Assembly (NCBI GenBank): GCA_964550655.1
Contig: CAZKAQ010000181.1
Coordinates: 1-6,303, forward strand
Source of the DNA: GCA-1730015 sp964550655
Lineage (GTDB): Bacteria > Pseudomonadota > Gammaproteobacteria > Granulosicoccales > Granulosicoccaceae
DNA length: 6,303 nt
Reading direction: 5' to 3'
In this document: positions 1 through 5,374 of the stretch, piece after piece
Layout of the letters: every line of letters starts with the position of its first letter
Position numbering within the stretch: position 1 is the stretch's first letter
Position numbers and translations under genes: made by a program
The notes under the pieces: generated by a model
The model's input: the letters and a program-made list of their open reading frames with translations, nothing else
Databases searched by the model: none
Told to the model about the DNA's origin: nothing

Positions 1-22
1 CTATTGACTCTGGGCGCCGAAT

Positions 23-40
23 CCTCATGAATAATGCAGG
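23..40 (+). repeat. Left copy of an exact 18-bp inverted repeat framing the window
   Basis: This 18-mer, CCTCATGAATAATGCAGG, is the perfect reverse complement of 6255-6272. It ends one base before the stop codon (TAG on the minus strand, 41-43) of the PPOX gene. Identity stops at both edges: 1-22 does not match the sequence beyond the right copy. The repeat is seen directly. Its nature is inferred: the tip reading CCTGCATTATTCATG resembles ends I loosely associate with IS1380-type elements, which would put an element to the left, outside the window. It could also be a dispersed intergenic repeat. Confidence 0.6.
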
Positions 41-682
41 CTAGTACATGCTGTCATCGATATCCTTTTTGATGGTGTGGTCAATACGCGTTACCTCTTC
101 AGCCGCTAGTGTTCGGTGATGCATCATGAGGTCAGCCAGTGTCGGAACATCTTCCGGAGACTGTTGAGCTTTCGGGTCCCATAACTTAGAGCGTAAAATT
201 GCCTTGGCGCAATGACCATAGGCTTCTTCAACTTCAATGATAAGTACAAGCTTTGGTAGTTTGCCGTGCATTGCAAATGGCTCTATCAATTCCGGATCAT
301 GACTGATTTGAGCACGCCCGTTGACTCTTAGTGTGATAAACACCCCTGGAATAAGAAACAGCAATGAAACCTGGGGTGATTGCATGATATTTCTCATTGT
401 ATCGTAGCGACGATTGCCGGGTCTGTCTGGCATAAGCAAGGTGGTTTCATTGGCAACAGTAACAAAGCCGTTCGGATCGCCGCGTGGTGAGAGATCGGTT
501 TTTCGATCTGCATCCTGAGAAGACAAACAACAGAATGGTGACATTTCGATAAACTGTCGCATGGGTTCTGTAATTACTGTAGTTGCTTTTGCCCAGATGC
601 TGTCTGTGGTTTCTCCGCATAGCTCACGTAGTTTTGCTTCGGTGTCGATCAGGTATTCGGGTTTTAAGGTGAAGTTACTCAT
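41..682 (-). CDS. Pyridoxamine 5'-phosphate oxidase family (PPOX, MSMEG_1061-type) flavoprotein
   Basis: Probable cytoplasmic FMN-binding split-barrel protein of 213 residues, of the PPOX class known as the MSMEG_1061/DR2398 group. Substrate and reaction are unknown; members are presumed flavin-dependent oxidoreductases and should not be named PdxH. Visible family blocks are SSQDADRKTDLSPRGDP (54-70), the phosphate/flavin-contact type block DRPGNRRYDTMRNI (86-99), the barrel strands SLLFLIPGVFITLRVNGRAQI (106-126) and the C-terminal HCAKAILRSKLWDP (157-170). The start at the ATG ending at 682 is preferred. A TTG at 694 would add four residues (MIKL), but the only Shine-Dalgarno-like GAGG lies just 2 bases before that TTG, and about 14 before the ATG. 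The gene is divergent from its neighbour and its stop abuts the left inverted repeat. The C-terminus ends in SMY and looks complete, so the repeat does not seem to have truncated it. Confidence 0.9.
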   Translation of the reverse strand: MSNFTLKPEYLIDTEAKLRELCGETTDSIWAKATTVITEPMRQFIEMSPFCCLSSQDADRKTDLSPRGDPNGFVTVANETTLLMPDRPGNRRYDTMRNIMQSPQVSLLFLIPGVFITLRVNGRAQISHDPELIEPFAMHGKLPKLVLIIEVEEAYGHCAKAILRSKLWDPKAQQSPEDVPTLADLMMHHRTLAAEEVTRIDHTIKKDIDDSMY

Positions 683-831
683 GAGTTTTATCAATGCCTC
701 AAGCGTATGTTAGCAGCAGTATTTAAATATCGGATGCGGATAGAAAATGAGAGAAAAGATCATTGTCCGTTATTGATCCGGGATAAGGAACTTTGCGCGA
801 GTGTGGTGCATCAAAATTTCAATGCTCTTAC

Positions 832-846
832 TGTAAATGTTACACT
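832..846 (+). promoter_or_regulatory. Possible extended -10 promoter overlapped by a palindrome
   Basis: TACACT at 841-846 matches four of six bases of the -10 box and is directly preceded by TGT (838-840), an extended -10 signature. The -35 region (TTCAAT at 818-823) is poor. The perfect palindrome TGTAA-ATG-TTACA (832-844) covers most of the -10 element, an arrangement typical of a repressor operator. It would serve the ADP-ribosylglycohydrolase gene with a leader of about 95 bases. This is inferred from sequence only. Confidence 0.3.
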
Positions 847-947
847 GTCTGTCAGAACATTTTCCAAACAAATTACTTAGTGAGTTTATTAACGGTAATT
901 GAGCTTGAATTTATCTATAGCCGATAACTCGTGACACAGGATTAATT

Positions 948-1817
948 ATGAATAAAAACGATGCAATTACCGGTGCATTGGTTGCTGATGCTGCAGGCAT
1001 GGGGCTGCATTGGTTGTATGATCAGGAGCAGATCAAACTAGTTGAATCCACAGGGGATATTTTGTTCCGCCATCCGGAGCGCGCTGTGTATGAAAACAAG
1101 CGTGGCGCATTTGTCCATGGAGCACTTCGTGCCGGCCAACTCTCGCACTATGGGGAGTCGGCCCGTGTTGTTTCAGAGCTCGCCAAAGAGCAGGGCTACT
1201 CGGTATCACTTCATCAAAAAGAGTTTATGGCGGCGTTTGGTCCCTGTGGTGCCTATCAGGGGTACGCGGATAAACCAACAAAGCACCTGATTGCACGAAT
1301 GTTACTTGATGGTGATGAGCTCGATAATCCCTCCGGTATGGAGGATGATCAAATGCCCGGAGTTTGTGTTGTGCCCGGCCTGTTTGCAGTTGACGCTTCA
1401 ATTTCGCAAACTCTTGAGGCAGTCAAAGTTATTTCAACTCACTCAGATGTACTCCAGTCCGCCAGCGCTGTTCATAGTGTTTTAACACAGTTGTCTGAAG
1501 GTACTGACTTGAAAGCAGCGCTCTCAACATCAGCTAATGCGGTTGACGGAGAACTTGGAGAGCGAATGCGGACGGCATTGAAGAAAGACGTTTATGAGCC
1601 ACTGGAAACGGCGAAAGAGTTCGGACTTGCCTGTTACGTGCAACATGCATTGCCACTTTGCTGGCACTTACTTAACCATGCCAGTGATTATGAATCTGCT
1701 GTACAAGATAATATTCGTTGTGGCGGCGATTGCTGTGGTCGTTCGATGGCACTGGGGAGTATAGCCGGGCTGGCATTCGGAGTGCCAGAAGCGATGCAGA
1801 AAAAGGCTTCTTATTGA
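948..1817 (+). CDS. ADP-ribosylglycohydrolase (DraG/ARH-fold) family protein, divergent motif
   Basis: Cytoplasmic all-helical protein of 289 residues, recognised as ADP-ribosylglycohydrolase family. The N-terminal block GALVADAAGMGLHWLYD (9-25) corresponds to the family GxxxGDAxG helix, and the C-terminal block GGDCCGRSMALGSIAGLAFG (259-278) corresponds to the canonical GGDTDTxGAxxGxxxG. A middle block has YQGYADKPT (103-111) and EDDQMPG (132-138), which replaces the usual TDDT region. Canonical enzymes hydrolyse ADP-ribosyl-protein bonds using two magnesium ions held by Asp/Thr in those blocks. Here the second metal motif is D261-CC-GR rather than DTDT, so activity and substrate are uncertain. 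It may belong to a subfamily with different chemistry or to a crystallin-like branch. AGGA (938-941) lies 6 bases before the ATG and supports this start. The gene stands alone: no DraT-like transferase or macrodomain is next to it. Confidence 0.85.
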   Translation: MNKNDAITGALVADAAGMGLHWLYDQEQIKLVESTGDILFRHPERAVYENKRGAFVHGALRAGQLSHYGESARVVSELAKEQGYSVSLHQKEFMAAFGPCGAYQGYADKPTKHLIARMLLDGDELDNPSGMEDDQMPGVCVVPGLFAVDASISQTLEAVKVISTHSDVLQSASAVHSVLTQLSEGTDLKAALSTSANAVDGELGERMRTALKKDVYEPLETAKEFGLACYVQHALPLCWHLLNHASDYESAVQDNIRCGGDCCGRSMALGSIAGLAFGVPEAMQKKASY

Positions 1818-1844
1818 ACGCTTTCACTGATCTTGTTTAACCTG

Positions 1845-1886
1845 CACAAATTGTGTCTGGACAAGCTGGTTTAAACACTGAATAAT
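1845..1886 (+). promoter_or_regulatory. Sigma70-like promoter with adjoining palindrome, upstream of the DUF6165 gene
   Basis: TGGACA (1858-1863) matches the -35 consensus at five of six positions. After a 17-base spacer, AATAAT (1881-1886) matches the -10 consensus at five of six. Transcription would begin near 1893. The perfect 11-base palindrome CACAA-A-TTGTG (1845-1855) ends 2 bases before the -35 box and could bind a regulator. The promoter lies 40-70 bases after the previous stop, so the DUF6165 gene is probably transcribed independently. This is inference from consensus matching. Confidence 0.5.
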
Positions 1887-1995
1887 TCGCGGCGTCGCAG
1901 GGATGCTGTCAGATATTTTTAATAACTTCCATGCTAAGCCGATCTGCTGCGGATACTTTTGCCTGATCCTTTTTATGATTCTCAATGGTATTTCT

Positions 1996-2394
1996 ATGAG
2001 CCAGGAGCTACTGACAATTCCAATCTCGCCAGGCGAGATGCTGGATAAAATAACGATTCTGGAAATCAAGTCGGTGCGTATATCAGATCAGACAAAACTG
2101 CTGAATGTGAGCAAAGAGCTACATCTGTTAGATGAACTATGGTCCAAACATGTATCTGAAGATGAAGCACTGATCAAAATGCGTCTCGAGTTGAAGACAA
2201 TCAATGAAAAGCTCTGGGACATAGAAGATGATATTCGTGATGAGGAACGCAACAATCGTTTCGGAGAGCGATTCATTGAGCTTGCGCGTCTTGTCTACTT
2301 TACCAATGATAAGCGGGCCGACGTCAAAAAGCAGATCAATCTGCACCTCAATTCAGACATTGTTGAAGAAAAATCCTACCAGCAATATTCGTGA
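1996..2394 (+). CDS. DUF6165 family protein
   Basis: Small, probably cytoplasmic, helical protein of 132 residues with no known function, recognised as DUF6165 by its conserved blocks: SPGEMLDKITILEIK (11-25), WDIEDDIRDEE (74-84), RFIELARLVYFTNDKRA (92-108) and the near-terminal IVEEKSYQQY (122-131). The frame is open back to an ATG at 1903, which would add a 31-residue stretch rich in Cys, Phe and Leu. I reject that extension because the family begins a few residues before the (I/V)SPGE block and because GCAGGG directly touches the 1903 ATG, too close for a ribosome site. No good Shine-Dalgarno precedes 1996 either, so the start remains somewhat open. From memory, DUF6165 genes often lie near surface-polysaccharide or glycosyltransferase genes; none is seen here. 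Confidence 0.85.
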   Translation: MSQELLTIPISPGEMLDKITILEIKSVRISDQTKLLNVSKELHLLDELWSKHVSEDEALIKMRLELKTINEKLWDIEDDIRDEERNNRFGERFIELARLVYFTNDKRADVKKQINLHLNSDIVEEKSYQQYS

Positions 2395-2702
2395 GTTCCC
2401 CTTACTGATCCGAACTTGCGCTAAATGAACGTCGCTGCGTGCAACAGCTGAAAATCTACTATAGTTTTCATCAAGCGATATCGGTGTCTGTTTTGCAATG
2501 AACAAACACGGCAGGGCGCAAGCGTGTAAGAATGGCTGTCAAGAAATTATCATACCTGAACGGTAACAACGGTTACTCGAATCCTGCTGGATGACGGGTC
2601 TGAACACGGCGTAAAATGGACTACAATGGCGGTCGACAAGAGCACTGATTGAAAGCCATTGGCATGCACAAACAGTGAGTTTTTGTAACGGAACACCTTC
2701 GA
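2395..2702. other. Gene-free stretch before the envelope operon
   Basis: I see no credible coding sequence here. The short open frames lack ribosome sites and recognisable protein. Two features stand out. The first is a tandem 9-mer, AACGGTAAC then AACGGTTAC (2559-2576, eight of nine identical), whose GTAAC/GTTAC parts are also inverted around a 4-base centre. The second is a candidate promoter listed separately at 2600-2627. GCCA-T-TGGC (2654-2662) is a further small palindrome. No strong terminator with a T-tract follows the DUF6165 gene. Confidence 0.5.
2600..2627 (+). promoter_or_regulatory. Candidate promoter of the DUF4398/OmpA operon
   Basis: TACAAT (2622-2627) matches five of six -10 positions. 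CTGAAC (2600-2605), 16 bases upstream, matches only three of six -35 positions. Transcription would begin near 2634, leaving a leader of about 70 bases before the lipoprotein ATG. The AACGGTNAC repeats lie about 25 bases upstream of the -35 element, a position suited to an activator. Confidence 0.35.
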
Positions 2703-3107
2703 ATGACCTCAACAATAAAAACATCCCTGCGTCTTCTTGTACTGTTGGTCGGGTTCACAATACTTTGCGGCTGCGCCAGTAGCGCACCCCGTCCGGTTCA
2801 GGATCTGGAAGCGGCGACCGCTGCACTGCAATCAGCGCGTGCCAACGGTGCACCGCAGTATGCTGCGCAACAATGGCAGGTAGCACAGGAAAAGCTTGGC
2901 AGGGCAAATCAGTTGCTCGAACAAAATCAAAATATCGATGCACAGCGAGCGTTACAGCAGGCGACAGTGGATGCAAATCTGGCCGCTGCCATGGCTCAAC
3001 TACAGCAGCGAGTTGCCGAGCAAAGTGCTTTGCAGCAGGAAATCTCTCAACTGCAAAAGCGCATTGAAGAAGTAGAGCTGAATTCCCGGGGGGCAGTCCA
3101 GCAATGA
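2703..3107 (+). CDS. DUF4398 domain outer-membrane lipoprotein
   Basis: Periplasm-facing lipoprotein of 134 residues. A basic N-terminus (K6, R10) and a hydrophobic core (11-20) lead to the lipobox L21-C22-G23-C24, so C24 is the predicted lipidated cysteine. Residue +2 is Ala, which by the Lol rule predicts the outer membrane. The mature part is a helical DUF4398 domain (about 32-100, with VQDLEAATAALQSARANGAPQYAAQQW and later QRALQQATVDANLAAA), followed by a Gln/Glu-rich probable coiled coil (about 97-126). Molecular function is unknown; DUF4398 proteins commonly pair with OmpA-like peptidoglycan-binding proteins, as here. The next gene contains a second DUF4398 domain, suggesting duplication and perhaps direct pairing of the two domains. 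The ribosome site is weak (GGA at 2690-2692, 10 bases before ATG). The stop overlaps a potential ATG of the next gene. Confidence 0.88.
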   Translation: MTSTIKTSLRLLVLLVGFTILCGCASSAPRPVQDLEAATAALQSARANGAPQYAAQQWQVAQEKLGRANQLLEQNQNIDAQRALQQATVDANLAAAMAQLQQRVAEQSALQQEISQLQKRIEEVELNSRGAVQQ

Positions 3108-3199
3108 ATGCTCTAATACGTAAGCGGTCTTTGGGCAAACAGTTACGACCACAAACTGTTGAAGCGTGCGCCCTCTCTTTAGTTTTTAATAGCAGAGTA

Positions 3200-4120
3200 A
3201 TGCGGACCGTGCATATAGTCACAGTGTTTATTGCTTTAACACTACTGAGTGCCTGCGCTCAAACCCCAGTGGAAAACGCTCAGCTTGATCGTGCCCGTGC
3301 CAGCTTCGAGAGTATTAGTGCCGACTCAGTCGTGAACCGGTATTCAAAAGAAGAGTTGAACATTGCACGTGCCAGTCTGGCCAGTGCAGAGCGGGCATGG
3401 CTCGACAACGCCGATACCGTTGATGTAGATCATCGAGCTTATATTACTTTGTCGAACATAGAAACAGCGCGAACCCTCGCCAATGTGCGCAGCAAAGAGG
3501 AAGAGATCGCCGGTCTTACATTGAACCAGCGCGATACGGTTGTGAGGTTGCGCTCGGCAGAGGCAGCAGCTGCAAACTCTGCAGCACAGCGAGCACAGAG
3601 CGAAGCAGCACGTCTAAAAGCGGAAGCAGCGCAATTGAAAGCCGAGGCAGCGGCACGTGAGAATCAACTGCAGGCACAACTTGATGAATTGAATGAGTTG
3701 AAAGAGCTGCAAGCCAGAAGCACTGATCGCGGGATGGTATTGACTCTGGGTGACCTGCTGTTCGATGTAGGTAAATCCACCCTGAAGCCCGGTTCAATCG
3801 GTGATATAGATCAGATTGCCACATTCATGCTGAATCATCCGGATCGAGCGGTGATCATAGAAGGCCATACCGATAACACCGGTGATGAGGATTTCAATCG
3901 CGAGTTGTCATTAAACCGTGCCAAAGCCATAGGCGGTGCACTGGAAGCGCGTGGTGTGGATTTCGGTCAGATAGAAACACGGGGTGTCGGTGAAGACGCA
4001 CCAGTAGCGAGTAACGACACAGCAGTAGGCAGACAATTGAATCGCCGTGTCGAAATTATATTTCCCAATGAGGATGAGACAGTGCCGGTTACTGGTGATT
4101 CCACCGACACCGAGCTGTAG
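3200..4120 (+). CDS. OmpA family lipoprotein with DUF4398 and coiled-coil domains
   Basis: Predicted outer-membrane lipoprotein of 306 residues that anchors to peptidoglycan. The signal peptide MRTVHIVTVFIALTLLSAC ends in lipobox LSAC with lipidated C19; +2 is Ala, fitting the outer membrane. A DUF4398-like helical domain spans about 28-105. It is followed by an Ala/Glu/Gln-rich coiled coil (about 115-175) containing a tandem heptad LKAEAAQ-LKAEAAA, then an OmpA C-terminal domain (about 178-289). That domain contains GHTDNTGDEDFNRELSLNRAKAIGGAL; D225 and R240 match the Asp/Arg pair that binds diaminopimelate in OmpA homologues. An acidic 15-residue tail follows. An in-frame ATG at 3104 would overlap the previous stop as ATGA and give 338 residues, but its first 32 residues are basic and would bury the signal peptide, so 3200 is preferred. 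The gene is co-oriented with the smaller DUF4398 lipoprotein and probably in one operon with it. Confidence 0.92.
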   Translation: MRTVHIVTVFIALTLLSACAQTPVENAQLDRARASFESISADSVVNRYSKEELNIARASLASAERAWLDNADTVDVDHRAYITLSNIETARTLANVRSKEEEIAGLTLNQRDTVVRLRSAEAAAANSAAQRAQSEAARLKAEAAQLKAEAAARENQLQAQLDELNELKELQARSTDRGMVLTLGDLLFDVGKSTLKPGSIGDIDQIATFMLNHPDRAVIIEGHTDNTGDEDFNRELSLNRAKAIGGALEARGVDFGQIETRGVGEDAPVASNDTAVGRQLNRRVEIIFPNEDETVPVTGDSTDTEL

Positions 4121-4136
4121 CGTAAGCAGCTATAAA

Positions 4137-4174
4137 GTACCCATAAAGGGTACAAAAGTACCCTTTATGGGTAT
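4137..4174. promoter_or_regulatory. Twin palindromic operator (GTACCC-N5-GGGTAC repeated) before the wHTH-MNT gene
   Basis: Two 17-base palindromes lie 4 bases (AAAA) apart: GTACCCATAAAGGGTAC (4137-4153) and GTACCCTTTATGGGTAT (4158-4174). Each has TACCC/GGGTA arms around a 5-base A/T centre. The second is also the reverse complement of the first at 16 of 17 positions, so together they form a large hairpin. The centres (4145 and 4166) are 21 bp apart, two helical turns, as expected for two dimers binding one face. The right half touches the -10 box. Because the next gene encodes a winged-helix protein, I infer an autoregulatory operator. No T-tract follows, so a terminator is less likely. Confidence 0.7.
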
Positions 4175-4179
4175 ATAAT
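4151..4179 (+). promoter_or_regulatory. Promoter of the wHTH-MNT/HEPN unit
   Basis: A perfect TATAAT occupies 4174-4179. Seventeen bases upstream is TACAAA (4151-4156), a weak -35 with three of six matches. Transcription should start near 4186, about 32 bases before the GTG start. The promoter is almost entirely covered by the twin palindromes, so a protein bound there would block RNA polymerase. Confidence 0.6.
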
Positions 4180-4217
4180 ATGCTTATCTGGTTAATCCGA
4201 TCTGGCGTAGCGACAGC

Positions 4218-4829
4218 GTGAAACAGAAATCTGTACAGGAAGCGGCGGCCAAATACTCATTGGCCGACGCACTATTCACCACAACTCAGCAGAGGTTGTT
4301 TTCATTTTTATTTGGGCAACCGTATAAAAGTTTCTACCTGACTGAATTGGTTCGTTTGGCTGAAGTGGGCAGGGGTGGTGTGCAGCGAGAATTGATGCGT
4401 TTGGAAAGCACAGGCCTTGTGACGGTTACAACAATAGGCAATCAGAAACATTATCAGGCAAATCCGGATTCCCCCTTGTTTGTAGAACTCACCGGCATAG
4501 TAAAAAAGACTGTTGGTTTGAAGCAGCCTCTACTTAACGCATTAGAACCGTTACAGAAAAATATCGATCTTGCGTTCGTCTATGGGTCGGTAGCAAAAGG
4601 TATTGATACTGCCAACAGTGATATCGATCTCATGGTTGTTTCTGACGAACTCACTTTAGAAAAAATTTTTAGCGCTATAACTTCTCTTGAAGCTCAATTG
4701 GGGCGAAGCGTGAATCCAACGTTGTATAGCAGTAAGGAATTTTCACAAAAAAGAAAAACGAAAAACGGATTTATATATAAAGTGCTGAATGCGCCTGTTA
4801 TTGAATTGATTGGAGTAGTCGATGACTAA
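4218..4829 (+). CDS. Winged-helix DNA-binding domain fused to minimal nucleotidyltransferase (MNT)
   Basis: Cytoplasmic protein of 203 residues. An N-terminal winged helix (about 16-82) contains LADALFTTTQQRLFSFLFGQP, a recognition-helix region with GRGGVQRELMRLESTGLV (51-68) and a wing VTTIGNQKHYQANP (70-83). A linker (about 87-112) leads to a polymerase-beta-like MNT fold with a canonical GSx10DxD motif: G123-S124, then D135-I-D137 in YGSVAKGIDTANSDIDLMVV. In MntA antitoxins this motif transfers AMP to the HEPN partner. The usual third carboxylate is not obvious; the expected region reads VNPTLYS (165-171). Translation appears to begin at GTG (4218) with a poor ribosome site, which would keep levels low; the only other nearby start is an in-frame TTG at 4260. 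The gene overlaps the HEPN gene by 8 bases. The A-rich stretch 4741-4790 is unlike neighbouring genes and hints at transfer. The likely role is an autorepressing antitoxin-like or modifying partner. Confidence 0.85.
   Translation: MKQKSVQEAAAKYSLADALFTTTQQRLFSFLFGQPYKSFYLTELVRLAEVGRGGVQRELMRLESTGLVTVTTIGNQKHYQANPDSPLFVELTGIVKKTVGLKQPLLNALEPLQKNIDLAFVYGSVAKGIDTANSDIDLMVVSDELTLEKIFSAITSLEAQLGRSVNPTLYSSKEFSQKRKTKNGFIYKVLNAPVIELIGVVDD
4812..4815 (+). promoter_or_regulatory. Ribosome binding site of the HEPN gene, inside the upstream gene
   Basis: GGAG lies 6 bases before the ATG at 4822 and within the last codons of the wHTH-MNT gene. It is stronger than the site of the upstream GTG start, so the HEPN protein may be made at least as efficiently as its partner, with coupling through the 8-base overlap. 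Confidence 0.6.
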
Positions 4830-5229
4830 AGACGCATTTGAAGCTCTTGTAAAAATTCGAAAACTCCATGAAGAAACATCAGATTCAGAAGAGATCAAGT
4901 CGCTGGTGGCATCTGGAAAAGTTCGCTTGATCGATGCGGAGAATTCTGCCTTAAGTATTGAATCTCGTTTTGATCTGGCTTACAACGCAGCGCATGCTCT
5001 CGCACTGGCGGCTTTAAGACAAAAAGGTTACAGAAGTTCCACAAGGTATTTGGTTTTTCAGTGCCTCGAGCAAACTCTCGGAATTCCTCCTGAGCAATGG
5101 CGTATATTGGACAGCGCGCATAGAAAAAGAAACAATGCAGAATACGAAGGTGTGTTTGATGTTAGCGAAGATCTGGTAACGTCAATGATAAAGGTGACAT
5201 ACCAAATGCTATTGTTACTTGAGGCATAG
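4822..5229 (+). CDS. HEPN-like domain protein, partner of the wHTH-MNT protein
   Basis: All-helical cytoplasmic protein of 135 residues. It resembles HEPN proteins by the helix FDLAYNAAHALALAALRQKGYRS (50-72), the following helix RYLVFQCLEQTLG (75-87) and the final block AHRKRNNAEYEG (99-110) before a C-terminal helix (115-134). Classical HepT toxins are RNases with Rx4-6H, often Rx4HxY, where the Tyr is AMPylated by MntA. Aligned on R103-N104, the His position is Y108 and the Tyr position is G110, so both key residues appear absent. H100 precedes the Arg and is not in the standard place. It may be a non-catalytic HEPN protein, or use R103/E107/Y108 differently. Pairing and shared transcription with the MNT gene are strong; toxin activity is unproven. 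Confidence 0.75.
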   Translation: MTKDAFEALVKIRKLHEETSDSEEIKSLVASGKVRLIDAENSALSIESRFDLAYNAAHALALAALRQKGYRSSTRYLVFQCLEQTLGIPPEQWRILDSAHRKRNNAEYEGVFDVSEDLVTSMIKVTYQMLLLLEA

Positions 5230-5374
5230 ATTTAGTGTGTGAAAAATCAAAAGCTGCACTACACTCGCAGGCGCTGGACAATCCTTTTGCTGTCTTTGGT
5301 TAAAGTGACAGTACCACTTACCGAGCAGGTTGTTGATATGATGACAATACCTCTCGCTATTTTTAGGTCAGACT

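Noticed and set aside
1903..1995. N-terminal extension of the DUF6165 protein
   Set aside because: The 31 extra residues precede the conserved family N-terminus and the ATG at 1903 lacks a properly spaced ribosome site. It is kept only as an alternative start.
1824..2069. 81-codon open frame on the minus strand
   Set aside because: It overlaps the conserved start of the DUF6165 gene and its promoter, with no ribosome site or familiar protein motif.
2755..3222. 155-codon open frame on the minus strand
   Set aside because: It lies almost entirely antisense to the DUF4398 lipoprotein gene, shows no recognisable protein, and its length is explained by the Ala/Gln-rich codons of the opposite strand.
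3516..3824. 102-codon open frame on the minus strand
   Set aside because: Antisense to the coiled-coil region of the OmpA lipoprotein; repetitive Leu/Ser content mirrors the Ala/Glu/Gln codons on the real strand.
4137..4174. Rho-independent terminator of the OmpA gene
   Set aside because: The hairpin is strong, but no T-tract follows on either strand, each arm is itself a palindrome, and the right arm overlaps a perfect -10 box; an operator explains more.
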